Counted from the first letter of the stretch, positions 16,673 through 26,363 are shown. The stretch: DNA of 64,000 nt from Marinilabiliaceae bacterium (GCA_016933045.1 JAFGBR010000069.1:1-64000); one strand, 5' to 3'. The notes: generated from the sequence alone by a model not told the origin. Numbers and translations: made by a program.

Positions 16673-19024
16673 GTGAATCGAATAATTAGAGTAATTGTTG
16701 TAGCATTAATCTTATTTAGCAGCTTTACAGCTTCGGGACAACAACAGGTAAATAATTTTAAGGTAGGTGATAAAGCCTTTCTTTTAAATGACAAACCCTT
16801 TGTAATAAAGGCAGGTGAAATCCATTTTCCCCGTATTCCACGCGAATATTGGGAACATCGTGTAAAAATGGTTAAAGCCATGGGGATGAATACTATTTGT
16901 ATTTATCTTTTCTGGAATTACCACGAAGAGACACTCGGTAAATTCGATTTTACTGGCAATAAAGATGTTGCAGCATTTGTGAAATTGATTCAGGATAATG
17001 GAATGTATTGTATCGTCAGGCCTGGGCCATACGCATGTGCCGAATGGGATATGGGTGGTTTGCCCTGGTGGCTGTTAAAAAAGAAAGATTTACAGGTGCG
17101 TACTAAAGATGACCCCTATTACATGGAGCGAGCCAAGTTATATCTTAAGGAAGTTGGGAAACAACTTGCCCCTCTGCAAATACAAAATGGTGGAAATATA
17201 TTAATGGTTCAGGTCGAAAACGAATATGCTGTGTTTGGCAAAGATGGCGAGTATATGGCTCAAATTAGAGATGCTGTGCGCGAATCGGGATTTGATAAGG
17301 TTGATCTTTTTCGTTGCGATTGGAGTTCGACTTTTAATAAGTATAAATTGGACGGGGTGGCTACAACCCTGAACTTTGGTGCAGGATCGAATGTTGACGA
17401 CCAGTTTAAAAAGTTTAAAGAGATTTACCCCAATTCGCCACTGATGTGTAGCGAGTACTGGACGGGCTGGTTCGATTACTGGGGTCGTCCGCACGAAACA
17501 CGTTCCATAAGCAGTTTCATTGGCAGCCTCAAGGATATGCTGGATCGCGATATCTCTTTTAGTCTTTATATGGCTCATGGTGGGACTTCATTTGGACAAT
17601 GGGGAGGTGCAAACTCGCCACCTTTTGGATGCATGGTGGCGTCGTACGATTATAATGCGCCTATAAACGAAGCCGGACAGGCTACCGATAAGTTTTATGC
17701 GGTGCGCGACCTGCTTAACAACTACCTTCAGGAGGGCGAGTCGTTAGGTGAAATACCGGAACCGTACCCTGTAATTGAAATACCCGAATTTGAATTGACC
17801 CAATCGGCCAATTTATTCGACAATTTACCATCGCCAAATAAAACCGTTGATATTAAATCGATGGAGCATTTCGACCAGGGATGGGGACGGATACTTTATC
17901 GGACAAAGCTTCCAGCAAGTAAAAACAATAGTAAATTGGTTATTACAAAGTTACACGATTGGGCTGTTGTATATATCGATGGTAAATACATGGGCAAGAT
18001 GGACCGTCGCTTAAATGAAAATGCCATTGAATTGCCACCTTTAAAAAAGGGGGCTCAGTTAGATATTCTTGTTGAAGCCATGGGACGGGTTAACTATGGC
18101 AAAACCATTCTCGACCCGAAAGGGATTACTCAAAAAGTGGAGCTTATTTTAAATACCGACACTATTGATCTTAAAAACTGGTTGGTATATAATTTTCCTG
18201 TTGATGATGAGATTTATAAAAACATGAGTTACTCATCAAACACAACGAAAGGACCAAAAGTATATAAAGGGACTTTTTCGCTTGAAAAAACTGGTGATAC
18301 TTGGTTCGATCTATCAAAGTGGGGTAAAGGAATGGTTTGGGTAAATGGTTATAATATTGGTCGTTATTGGCAAATAGGCCCTCAGCAAACGCTGTTTATG
18401 CCCGGATGCTGGCTAAAGAAAGGTGACAATGAAATTATGATCCTCGATTTGATGGAAACAGGTACCAACAAAATTAGTGGCGTTAGCATACCGGTACTAG
18501 ATGTTATTAAAGCCGATGCGTCATTGATACACCGTAAAGATGGAGAGGTGCTTAATCTGCAAAGTGAAAAGCCTGTTTTTAAAGGATCGTTTGTAAATAC
18601 CAAAGGATGGCAGGATGTTGATTTTAAAACAGTTACTCAAGGCCGCTATTTTTGCCTGGAAGCACTCAATGCTCAAAATGAAAAGGATATGTATTCCTCC
18701 ATCGCCGAGCTTGATATTTTAGATGAAAATAATCAGCCAATATCACGTTTAGATTGGAAAATTGTTTATGCTACAAGTGAGGAAGTTACAGCAGCCAATT
18801 GTTCTGCCAACAAAATTTTCGATACGCAGGAATCGACTATGTGGCACACTGCATGGGTGTCAAATAAAGTGAGCCATCCGCATCATATTGTCATCGATTT
18901 AGGAGTTTCATTTAAAATTAAGGGTTTGCGATATTTGCCAAGAACTGATAATAATAACAATGGAAATGTTAAGGATTTTAATGTTTATGTAAAATCATCA
19001 CCATTTATCATTTCTAATTTTTAA
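16673..19024 (+). CDS. GH35 beta-galactosidase with C-terminal discoidin-like domain
   Basis: 783 residues: GTG start, signal peptide (1-22, TASGQ), a GH35 TIM barrel (about 30-360) with IKAGEIHFPRIPREYWEHR, RPGPYACAEWDMGGLPWWL, the acid/base Glu184 in QVENEYAVFG and the nucleophile Glu261 in CSEYWTGWFDYWG. Beta-sandwich domains follow, and an F5/8 type C (discoidin-like) domain ends the protein (about 645-783, DSTMWHTAW-like and HHIVIDLG). GH35 enzymes release terminal beta-galactose, here plausibly from pectic galactan or arabinogalactan side chains. No T9SS tail: likely periplasmic. Only 11 bp separate it from the next gene, so the two are co-transcribed. Confidence 0.93.
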   Translation: MNRIIRVIVVALILFSSFTASGQQQVNNFKVGDKAFLLNDKPFVIKAGEIHFPRIPREYWEHRVKMVKAMGMNTICIYLFWNYHEETLGKFDFTGNKDVAAFVKLIQDNGMYCIVRPGPYACAEWDMGGLPWWLLKKKDLQVRTKDDPYYMERAKLYLKEVGKQLAPLQIQNGGNILMVQVENEYAVFGKDGEYMAQIRDAVRESGFDKVDLFRCDWSSTFNKYKLDGVATTLNFGAGSNVDDQFKKFKEIYPNSPLMCSEYWTGWFDYWGRPHETRSISSFIGSLKDMLDRDISFSLYMAHGGTSFGQWGGANSPPFGCMVASYDYNAPINEAGQATDKFYAVRDLLNNYLQEGESLGEIPEPYPVIEIPEFELTQSANLFDNLPSPNKTVDIKSMEHFDQGWGRILYRTKLPASKNNSKLVITKLHDWAVVYIDGKYMGKMDRRLNENAIELPPLKKGAQLDILVEAMGRVNYGKTILDPKGITQKVELILNTDTIDLKNWLVYNFPVDDEIYKNMSYSSNTTKGPKVYKGTFSLEKTGDTWFDLSKWGKGMVWVNGYNIGRYWQIGPQQTLFMPGCWLKKGDNEIMILDLMETGTNKISGVSIPVLDVIKADASLIHRKDGEVLNLQSEKPVFKGSFVNTKGWQDVDFKTVTQGRYFCLEALNAQNEKDMYSSIAELDILDENNQPISRLDWKIVYATSEEVTAANCSANKIFDTQESTMWHTAWVSNKVSHPHHIVIDLGVSFKIKGLRYLPRTDNNNNGNVKDFNVYVKSSPFIISNF

Positions 19025-19035
19025 AGTTTATACAG

Positions 19036-22000
19036 ATGAAGAGTTTAAAGAGTAATATTTTGAGAATTTCATTTTTTTTGTTTGCAACCCTGATTTTTAC
19101 CGGGGTTGTAACTGCCGGAACAAATGCCACATTTGATTCGAAAAATAGTAAAGCCCCTGAAGTTGAAAAAATCGAAGGTAACTTAGTATCGGAAGAAGGC
19201 GCATGGTGTTGGTTTGCCGATTCAAGGGCTTTGCACTATCAAAATGAATTAGGAACTATTAATAACAGTTACATTGGCTATATCGATGTACACGGTAACA
19301 TCAAAGCTACACAACATAACTTTATTACAGGTGTAACCAGCGAGGTGCTGATACGATCGTATTTTCAACCCGATGACCATGATAATCCATCTTTTTTGGT
19401 TTTGCCCGATGAGAGAATTATGATTTTTTATTCGCGTCATACTGATGAGGCTTGTTTTTATTACCGGATTTCGAAAAAACCGGGTGATATTACCAGTTTG
19501 GGCGATGAGATAAAAATCATAACTTCAGCAAATACAACGTATCCATCTCCTTTTATTTTATCCGATGACCCCACTCATTTTTATCTTACCTGGAGGGGGA
19601 TAAACTGGCATCCAACCATTGCCCGAATAACTATACCTGACGAAAACGATCAGGTTACTGTTGATTGGGGACCCTATCAAATGGTTCAATCTACCGGAGC
19701 TCGTCCTTATTGTAAATATGCTTCAAATGGAAAGGATAAAATTTTCATGTCCTATACCACTGGGCATCCCGATAATGAATATCCAAATTATTTATATTAC
19801 AATTACATTGACATTAACAGTAAGCAACTTAAAGATGTTAATGGTACTGTTCTTAAAACCATTTCGAGTGGCCCGCTTAGTGTGAACAAAACAACATTTC
19901 CGGCCAGTTATCCCAATGCGGTAGTTGATATGCCAACCAATCAACGCGATTGGGTTTGGCAAACTACAAACGACACCGATGGAAAACCTGTTGTTGCAAT
20001 GGTTCAAATAAACTACGATAAAAACACTCATAATTATTACTATGCAAAGTGGACGGGTACCCAATGGCGAAAAACGTTTCTGGCTAATGGAGGCGGTCAT
20101 TTTCATCAAACACCAGGTTTGGAGCTGTGTTACAGTGGTGGTATGGCCATTGACGATAGTGCTCCTAATGTTGTTTATTGCTCGGTGCCTGTAACCGGAA
20201 CTTCAGGTACTGTTTATGAGATAATGAAGTACACTATTGATAATGAAGGTGCTGTTGCTTCTACAGAGCAAATTACCATCAACTCAACACTGAATAATGT
20301 GCGCCCATATATTGTTACAAATTCGGGTAACAGTCCTTTAAAATTGGTTTGGATGCATGGTAATTATTACGATTGGATTGTGAGCTCCACTCGCCCACAA
20401 GGTTATCCAACATCTATTCATAGCGATTATGCATTAACAACAGAAAGCATTGACTTAACCAACGGGTTAATTTTAAATGAAGAATTTGACGGTACTGTTA
20501 CAGGCACTGCAACTGTTAAAAGCGGCGTTTTAGTTTCCTCCAAAGATACTTATGCTACACTCTCTGTTTCGGATGATACAACATTTTCAATATCCTTGTC
20601 GCCTTATTTTTACGATGGGGCTTACGAAGGCGATGTTCTTACTATGGGAACGATTAAATTTGGTTTAAATGGCGTGTCGCAAAAGCCTTATGTGGCTGTT
20701 GGTGAAGATGTTTATAACAGCACCAACCTGTTTGGCACTTCGGATGTTTGGCAAACAACAAACCGTGGAACCGGTGGGCAATGGTACACACCGACAAAGC
20801 ACAAGTTTTTTAACCTTACACTTAATTACAATGGAAATGAACTGATAGTATTTCGAAATGGTATTATTGACCAGGTTATTGAAATTAAAGGGTTGACTCT
20901 TACTGATGTTACACTTGGAGGTTTTAATGGTTGGGTTGAAGATTGCAATATTTACAATAGAGTATTAACTCAGGAAGAGATAAAAATATTGACCAAAAAA
21001 AGCCTGAATTACACCTTAGATAATAGTTTGCTTACAGAAATAGAACTGGCATCGCTTGAGGTCCCTTCTGATATTTATACTGATGTGGTTCTTCCGGCGA
21101 AGTCAAATTCGGGAAATTCAATAACCTGGGTATCCGGCACAACCTCAGTATTGTCAAATACAGGTCTGGTAAACCATCCTCAAACTTCTACCGCAATTGA
21201 GCTTACTGCAACAATTAATGGTGTATCAAAAAGTTTTACAACCACCGTTTGGCCTCGCAATATTAACAATAACATCAGGTTCAAATACACTTTTGATGCC
21301 GATGATGACTACACAAACGAAGGTGTGCGTTATGTGCAGGATAAGTCGGGAAATGAAAAAGATGCCCGGATAATGGGTAGTGCCCTTATAAATGGGAAAC
21401 TCGATTTAACGGCAAACACAGCTGGCGGTTTTTCAACAAATGGTTATGCCATTGCCCCCGAAGGCACTTTAAATAACCTTCGTAGTTTTTCGTTTTTGGC
21501 TCGAATAACGCCATTGGCATTATCTAAAGCACCTCGTATTTTCGATTTTGGTTCGGCTTCAACAAACAGTATTTTGCTAAGGGCAAGTGCTTTTACTGCC
21601 GGTTATAAATACAATGGTAATTCAACAATTCTTATTAATTCGTCTCAATCACTTGTTGTTGGTAGTGAAAACAAAGTGGCCATGACTTTTGATGCAAAAA
21701 CAAAGACTACAAAAATTTATCTCAATGGCGTTGAAACAGCCAGTAGTACAGCAATTGTTTATGAGCCTTACCAGTTAACAATTATTGGCGCCGATAAACG
21801 TAATTACATTGGTCGTACACAATGGTGGGATACTTCGGTTGCAGCCGATAATATTGATGTGCAAGGCACTATGGATGATCTGTTTTTATATGATATTGCC
21901 TTAACCGCCGATGAAATTACAGCTCTTCAATCGGATGGAACCTCAGCTATCAAGAATGTTGAAAAATCATTCTGCTCTATCTATCCAAATCCTACATTTC

Positions 22001-22215
22001 GAAACGACAAAATTCTGATTAATTGCGAATGTATGGCTGGTGAAATGAATGACCTTAGAGTTGAAGTAACTAATTTGTCAGGTGAGATTATACAATTTGA
22101 TTATCCCAAATCGTTACCGTTTGAGTTAAATGGGATTGAAGACAGCGGCGTATATATTGTACACCTGACTGCGGGAAAACGAAGCTTAATTAAGCAAAAA
22201 CTGGTTGTGATATAA
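19036..22215 (+). CDS. BNR_4-family propeller protein with LamG domains, T9SS-secreted
   Basis: 1059 residues: signal peptide (about 1-28), a BNR_4-type propeller (about 45-475; GAWCWFADSRALHYQ, FYSRHTDEACFYYRIS, PDNEYPNYLYYNYID, NGGGHFHQ), a LamG/concanavalin-like domain (about 480-655), an Ig-like domain (about 665-742), a second LamG domain (about 745-965, MDDLFLYDIALTADEI) and a T9SS tail (975-1059). BNR_4 proteins are often annotated as putative neuraminidases but are related to propeller polysaccharide lyases such as ulvan lyases; the reaction here is unknown. Histidine and tyrosine residues in the HFHQ and HPDNEYPNY segments are candidates for lyase catalysis. It is second in an operon with GH35, so galactose- or uronate-containing glycans are likely substrates. 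Confidence 0.8.
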   Translation: MKSLKSNILRISFFLFATLIFTGVVTAGTNATFDSKNSKAPEVEKIEGNLVSEEGAWCWFADSRALHYQNELGTINNSYIGYIDVHGNIKATQHNFITGVTSEVLIRSYFQPDDHDNPSFLVLPDERIMIFYSRHTDEACFYYRISKKPGDITSLGDEIKIITSANTTYPSPFILSDDPTHFYLTWRGINWHPTIARITIPDENDQVTVDWGPYQMVQSTGARPYCKYASNGKDKIFMSYTTGHPDNEYPNYLYYNYIDINSKQLKDVNGTVLKTISSGPLSVNKTTFPASYPNAVVDMPTNQRDWVWQTTNDTDGKPVVAMVQINYDKNTHNYYYAKWTGTQWRKTFLANGGGHFHQTPGLELCYSGGMAIDDSAPNVVYCSVPVTGTSGTVYEIMKYTIDNEGAVASTEQITINSTLNNVRPYIVTNSGNSPLKLVWMHGNYYDWIVSSTRPQGYPTSIHSDYALTTESIDLTNGLILNEEFDGTVTGTATVKSGVLVSSKDTYATLSVSDDTTFSISLSPYFYDGAYEGDVLTMGTIKFGLNGVSQKPYVAVGEDVYNSTNLFGTSDVWQTTNRGTGGQWYTPTKHKFFNLTLNYNGNELIVFRNGIIDQVIEIKGLTLTDVTLGGFNGWVEDCNIYNRVLTQEEIKILTKKSLNYTLDNSLLTEIELASLEVPSDIYTDVVLPAKSNSGNSITWVSGTTSVLSNTGLVNHPQTSTAIELTATINGVSKSFTTTVWPRNINNNIRFKYTFDADDDYTNEGVRYVQDKSGNEKDARIMGSALINGKLDLTANTAGGFSTNGYAIAPEGTLNNLRSFSFLARITPLALSKAPRIFDFGSASTNSILLRASAFTAGYKYNGNSTILINSSQSLVVGSENKVAMTFDAKTKTTKIYLNGVETASSTAIVYEPYQLTIIGADKRNYIGRTQWWDTSVAADNIDVQGTMDDLFLYDIALTADEITALQSDGTSAIKNVEKSFCSIYPNPTFRNDKILINCECMAGEMNDLRVEVTNLSGEIIQFDYPKSLPFELNGIEDSGVYIVHLTAGKRSLIKQKLVVI

Positions 22216-22244
22216 TTTTTTGTTGCATGCTTACGATTGTTTGA

Positions 22245-22413
22245 AAGGTTTTGTTTGACCCCGATTATAATTATGGCTACATAAAAAAACTAAACAATTC
22301 CGATGAACAAAAATGCAAAGGTGGTTCTGGAGTTTACTACCATATTTCGTATATTTTGTCCTAATTATTATTTGTGGTTGAATACAACTCCACCGGCATT
22401 GATTTGTGCCTAA
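22245..22413 (+). pseudogene. Relic of a second GH115 gene
   Basis: Between the BNR_4 gene and the sigma factor, one frame reads LFDPDYNYGYIKKLNNSD and KGGSGVYYHISY; after a frameshift at about 22352-22360 it continues PNYYLWLNTTPPALICA to TAA. This aligns with the conserved GH115 segment of the intact gene (WPDDNHGYIRQL, PGGSGVYYHLSYW, TSYLWFCTTPPGM). The nucleotide sequence is too different for it to be a recent copy, so it is a degraded paralogue. Confidence 0.75.
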
Positions 22414-22428
22414 ATGCAAAAGGCTTTT

Positions 22429-22836
22429 TCATTTATTCAACGTTTCCCGAATCGTTTTTTTTATATCGCGAAATGTTTGAGGGGGTGTATTGAATGATAA
22501 AAGAGACTCAATATTTAAGTTTAATTCAATTTCTGGTATTGTATTTTCTGAAATAATATTCAGACGGAATTTTTTATTACGTAATTTTTGTAAACAATTA
22601 TTTTTGGCAACTGTGAACAGATAGGCTGCAATGTTACTGTTGTTCCATAAGCTTTCTTTTTTTGCCCAAAAAGTCATAAATGTATCCTGTACAATATTTT
22701 CTGCCCAGTCGTGTTGTGGAATATAAGTGCTTATAAAATAGTAAAGTTGTGAGTAATATTGGGTATATATTTGATGGAATTCGACTTCTGTAACAGTTTT
22801 CGTTTTATCGAATACATCTTTTTTGTAGTTTAACAT
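22429..22836 (-). pseudogene. Truncated ECF sigma factor (region 2 only)
   Basis: 135 residues. Sigma region 2 is clear: FHQIYTQYYSQLYYFISTYIP, then the DWAENIVQDTFMTFWAKKESL core and IAAYLFTVAKNNCLQKLRNKK. The protein stops at DIKKTIRETLNK, exactly where ECF factors of the Bacteroidota polysaccharide type go on to region 4 with its helix-turn-helix for the -35 element. The usual length is about 180-200 residues, so roughly a third is missing. The loss abuts the GH115 relic, which suggests a single rearrangement. A region-2-only protein could still bind core polymerase, but a dead gene is more likely. No anti-sigma (FecR-like) partner is nearby. Confidence 0.75.
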
Positions 22837-22922
22837 ATACCTTTGGGTGAATATTTTGCATAAATAAAGGTATGTTGTACAATTATTAAATCAAAGTAAT
22901 TTGTGATATTTATTAATGAATG

Positions 22923-23087
22923 TTAATTTTTATCTCGTCTTCTTCTGCTTTTTAATGTTTTTTGAGTAGATACTTTCTTTTTGCTGTCTTTTAACAAATT
23001 TTTTATGGTATAATTAAATTCCATTTTGCTGAAAATTTGATGTAAACAGACGTCATCAGCAACTATTTGTGAAATATTTCTGTTCAT
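22923..23087 (-). CDS. Possible 54-residue basic protein
   Basis: An ATG-initiated frame in the 568-bp gap 22837-23404 encodes a protein starting MNRNISQIVADDVCLHQIFS with a strongly basic end (LKSRRRRDKN). No family is recognised. It lies upstream of and in the same orientation as the truncated sigma factor. The rest of the gap is very AT-rich and shows no other feature. Confidence 0.25.
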   Translation of the reverse strand: MNRNISQIVADDVCLHQIFSKMEFNYTIKNLLKDSKKKVSTQKTLKSRRRRDKN

Positions 23088-23404
23088 AGTATTTAAATTT
23101 TTATGCTTTAATTAACAATTAAAACCGGCTAATTGGTTTTGTTATTTTTATTGTAAAACTCTAAATATTAAAATGTATTATATGACTTTTTTTTGTCATA
23201 TATCAGCTTTTATTCGTCAATATTCAAAATTTTAACAGTAAAAATATAATTAAATATCAGAATATATTTATCAATCTAAGCCATTTTATTATCATATTTT
23301 GCCAATTGGATTGTTGTTGTAAATAAATGAAATATAATTATTTAAGTTGATTTAATTGTGTATAAATAATTATATTTAACTTTAATTTTATAAAACCTAA
23401 TATT

Positions 23405-24718
23405 ATGCAGACTAGACTAATTTTATCATTAATGTTGGCATGCCTGATGGCATTCTCTACCCAGGCTCAAATAGATATTGAAGGGAAAATAAGAGATAAG
23501 AGTCGCGATCGAGCTGACCAGCGAGCCGATGAAGGCATTGATAAAGGGTTGGATAAGCTGGAAGAAGGTATTGGCACCATGTTTAAAAAGAAGAAAAGCA
23601 ATCGTAGCGATGAAGAACAAGATAATGAAGATGATCAGAAAGAGAGCAATGAAGAGAATGAAGATGAAGATGATAATGATAGTGAAGGCTTAATAAAAGA
23701 AAAAAAAGTTGTTCAGAAACAAAAACTTCAGGCTTTCACCCAATACGATTTTGTGCCTGGTGATAAAATTTTATATTTTGAAGATTTTTCTCAGGATGCA
23801 ATTGGCGATTTTCCGGATCATTGGACTACGAATGGTGGTGGCGAAGTCAAAATCCTGAATATTGGTAACGGAAAATGGTTTCACATGAATGGTGATGATG
23901 CCGTTTATAATTATTCGAGAAGTATAAACTTCCCCAATAATTTTATTATGGAATTTGATATTATCCCTGATGAAGAATTTAATGAGTTTACACTCACCTT
24001 TTATGAGGAACAAGAGCCACGGGAATTAAACGATGACTTATATCCAGGCGATAAAGGGTTGCATGTTACTTTAGGTAGTGAATTCTGGAGAACAAAAGGA
24101 TATAACAACATTGATGAAGCCGACTGGCTGGAGGGAAGTTCTCAAAAAAATTATGTTGTAAAAGAAGAGATTAATCATGTTATTATATGGATTCAAAACC
24201 GCCGGATAAGAATCTATCATCAAGGAAGCAAAGTGCTAGATATGCCAACCAATATTTTTACTGGCACTAAATTTTCACGTATTCGTTTCAGTGGATGGGA
24301 TACATCAAGTAAACCTTACATCAGTAATATAAAAGTAACGACTGCAGCACCCGATACCAGAAGTAAACTGTTAACTGAAGGCCAACTCATTTCGTATGGT
24401 ATTTATTTCGATTCGGGAAAAGATGTTGTTAAGCACGAATCGTATGGTGCTATTAAAGACATTGCTGACGTGTTAAAAGAAAATCCATCTGTTCGGGTAA
24501 AAATAGTAGGGCATACCGATAGCGATGGTGATAATACATCCAACCTGGATCTTTCAAAACGAAGGGCCGCATCGGTTAAAAACTATTTGGTTAGCCAGTT
24601 TCAAGTGAATGGCAGCAACATTGAAATTGATGGTAAAGGCGAAACTGAGCCAATTGAAAACAATAGCACAGCACAAGGAATGGCTCGTAACAGAAGGGTT
24701 GAATTTTTAAAACTTTAA
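23405..24718 (+). CDS. OmpA-family outer-membrane/peptidoglycan-associated protein
   Basis: 437 residues: signal peptide (1-21, STQAQ), a charged helical segment with repeated RDRADQRADEGIDKG, a very acidic low-complexity stretch (about 68-97, E/D/N rich), a LamG-like jelly roll (about 115-320, YFEDFSQDAIGDFPDHWTTN) and a C-terminal OmpA domain (about 325-437) with FDSGKDVVKHESYGAIKDIA, IVGHTDSDGDNTSNLDLSKRRA and RNRRVEFLKL. The OmpA domain binds peptidoglycan through the conserved Asp and Arg of NLDLSKRRA. There is no transmembrane barrel, so it is a periplasmic or lipid-free envelope linker. The jelly-roll-plus-OmpA form is seen in several Bacteroidota. No obvious tie to neighbouring enzymes. 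Confidence 0.88.
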   Translation: MQTRLILSLMLACLMAFSTQAQIDIEGKIRDKSRDRADQRADEGIDKGLDKLEEGIGTMFKKKKSNRSDEEQDNEDDQKESNEENEDEDDNDSEGLIKEKKVVQKQKLQAFTQYDFVPGDKILYFEDFSQDAIGDFPDHWTTNGGGEVKILNIGNGKWFHMNGDDAVYNYSRSINFPNNFIMEFDIIPDEEFNEFTLTFYEEQEPRELNDDLYPGDKGLHVTLGSEFWRTKGYNNIDEADWLEGSSQKNYVVKEEINHVIIWIQNRRIRIYHQGSKVLDMPTNIFTGTKFSRIRFSGWDTSSKPYISNIKVTTAAPDTRSKLLTEGQLISYGIYFDSGKDVVKHESYGAIKDIADVLKENPSVRVKIVGHTDSDGDNTSNLDLSKRRAASVKNYLVSQFQVNGSNIEIDGKGETEPIENNSTAQGMARNRRVEFLKL

Positions 24719-25013
24719 ATAATTAATAGTTGACATATTTATTAATGTTTAATGTCAGTGTATGAATTTAATATTTAAATGATGCATATAATTCTTGCAT
24801 TAGGAGTGTTATATGCATTTTAATATTCAAATATGCCACCTGTTAGCAATAAAAGAATAGTTTTTTTTATTTGACAATATCGTGATGGTTTATATTATAA
24901 ATTAGGGTTTCACTTATCTAATAAATAAAAAATTTGACTAGTGAAACTATCATGTTAAAAATTTCTATACACTGGGTAATAGCTTGATCCGATTTATCGT
25001 GAATTATTGGCAG
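24719..25013. other. Non-coding upstream part of the leader of the unknown gene
   Basis: AT-rich with no open frame and no consensus promoter that I can place. The 3' end merges into the shared hairpin element described next. Confidence 0.4.
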
Positions 25014-25041
25014 GTACCTTCAGACTATTGGAGCAGGCTAT
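25014..25041 (+). promoter_or_regulatory. Leader hairpin element, copy A (shared with serB)
   Basis: Hairpin CTTCA (25018-25022) / TGGAG (25029-25033) with a 6-nt loop, followed by CAGGCTAT. The block ends 29 nt before the ATG at 25071. It matches the serB leader at 60400-60427 in 21 of 28 positions without gaps. In the stem, A-T here is G-C there and T-G here is C-G there, so pairing is conserved while sequence changes. No known riboswitch family is recognised. Confidence 0.5.
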
Positions 25042-25070
25042 TTAATCTTTAAAAAGCATATTATTAGTAT

Positions 25071-26363
25071 ATGAATAATTTAAGTTATTTGGTAATTATA
25101 GGTTTGTTGTTAACCGATTTTATTCTTCATTTTGATTTGTCTGCTCGGGAATTATTCGATTCTAATAAGGTAGTAGTGTTGAAAGACGAAGGCATAGAAA
25201 TGATGCCTTTTGCTAAAGGAGAAGTGCTAACGCGTAACGTCATGGATGATCAGTATCTATCTGCATTTCCCAGGAATCATGTTAACCAGCTTAAAATCTG
25301 CCAAAGTGATATTAAACGAATTGTTTCTACATGGAAAGAGATTTTACCGCCTAAGGGTTTTAGAGTAACCTACTTCAATTACATCGATCAAATTTATAAT
25401 CAAGAAGTTTATGATTTATCGAAGGACGATCCTGCTCCTATTATCTCAGGTCATGTTTCGATTGTTTTTCATCCCTATTATAAAGGTGACAACGGTCAAC
25501 CGGTTATTGACCCCGAAGTAAATGCTCAGGTTGCCATTCATCTGAACGATATTTATATTCTAGCTGGCTCACCACTTGTGGCCGATATCCATGTTTGCCC
25601 CAAACAAACAGATATTTTTCATGGATGTCCTATTTTTCAAACCAACCGACATGAGATCACAATTGTTAGCAAAAAAAATATTCCTTTTTTTATACCGGTT
25701 TCCAGGCAAGATCTTATTGAAACATTCATTAAATACTGGGAAAATTATATTCAGAAAGAGAAACAGCAGCAAATAAGGCCCGAAAGCCAGCAAAATATGC
25801 AATCTCTTGCCGGTGAAAGTGCACTACGTAAGGTTGAAATGAAAAAGGCCTATAACGAACTGTTGAAATATGATAAAAACGCGGCTGAACAACTAAAAAA
25901 ATCTTTTTATGAAGTGGAAGCCGCCATCGCCAGCGAAGCTGCCGGCTCCGAAGGAACCCTGACTCAATCAGATTTGATTGATAACAGCATACAAATGGCT
26001 TTAGAAACCATTGTTGCATTAAGGCAAGAACTGGCAACCATGCCTCAGTCCGAAAGGCAGCAACAGGCCTATTACAATGCCAATGCTATGGAACAATACA
26101 ACAACCGTTCGGGGCTTGTGCCAATAAATAATAATTACGAAGGGATGCCATTGATTCGGGTTAACTCTGCTTTAGTTGATCCTAACGATCCTTCCATTCA
26201 GTTAATGGTTATCCAATGGTATTATGTAGGCAATAATAGCGACCGGCCTCGTTTTTACAACGAAGGAAAGGAAGGTTACCTGTTGGCTGCTTGGAATATG
26301 GCTCAATTATATCAACAGGAACTAATATGGAATGAATTGTTTAATATTGTTCATGGAGAATAG
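25071..26363 (+). CDS. Secreted protein of unknown function
   Basis: 430 residues I cannot place in a family. Visible: an N-terminal hydrophobic segment (about 4-22) that could be a signal peptide or anchor; a folded part with ISGHVSIVFHPYYKGDNGQPVIDPEVNAQ style beta strands and four cysteines around 195-206 (HVCPKQTDIFHGCPIF); an Ala/Glu/Gln-rich helical region (about 240-350) likely to form a coiled coil; and a C-terminal aromatic part (MVIQWYYVGNNSDRPRFYNEGKEGYLLAAWNMAQLY). No T9SS tail or lipobox. Transcribed alone with a ~100-nt leader that carries the same hairpin element as serB. Confidence 0.7.
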   Translation: MNNLSYLVIIGLLLTDFILHFDLSARELFDSNKVVVLKDEGIEMMPFAKGEVLTRNVMDDQYLSAFPRNHVNQLKICQSDIKRIVSTWKEILPPKGFRVTYFNYIDQIYNQEVYDLSKDDPAPIISGHVSIVFHPYYKGDNGQPVIDPEVNAQVAIHLNDIYILAGSPLVADIHVCPKQTDIFHGCPIFQTNRHEITIVSKKNIPFFIPVSRQDLIETFIKYWENYIQKEKQQQIRPESQQNMQSLAGESALRKVEMKKAYNELLKYDKNAAEQLKKSFYEVEAAIASEAAGSEGTLTQSDLIDNSIQMALETIVALRQELATMPQSERQQQAYYNANAMEQYNNRSGLVPINNNYEGMPLIRVNSALVDPNDPSIQLMVIQWYYVGNNSDRPRFYNEGKEGYLLAAWNMAQLYQQELIWNELFNIVHGE

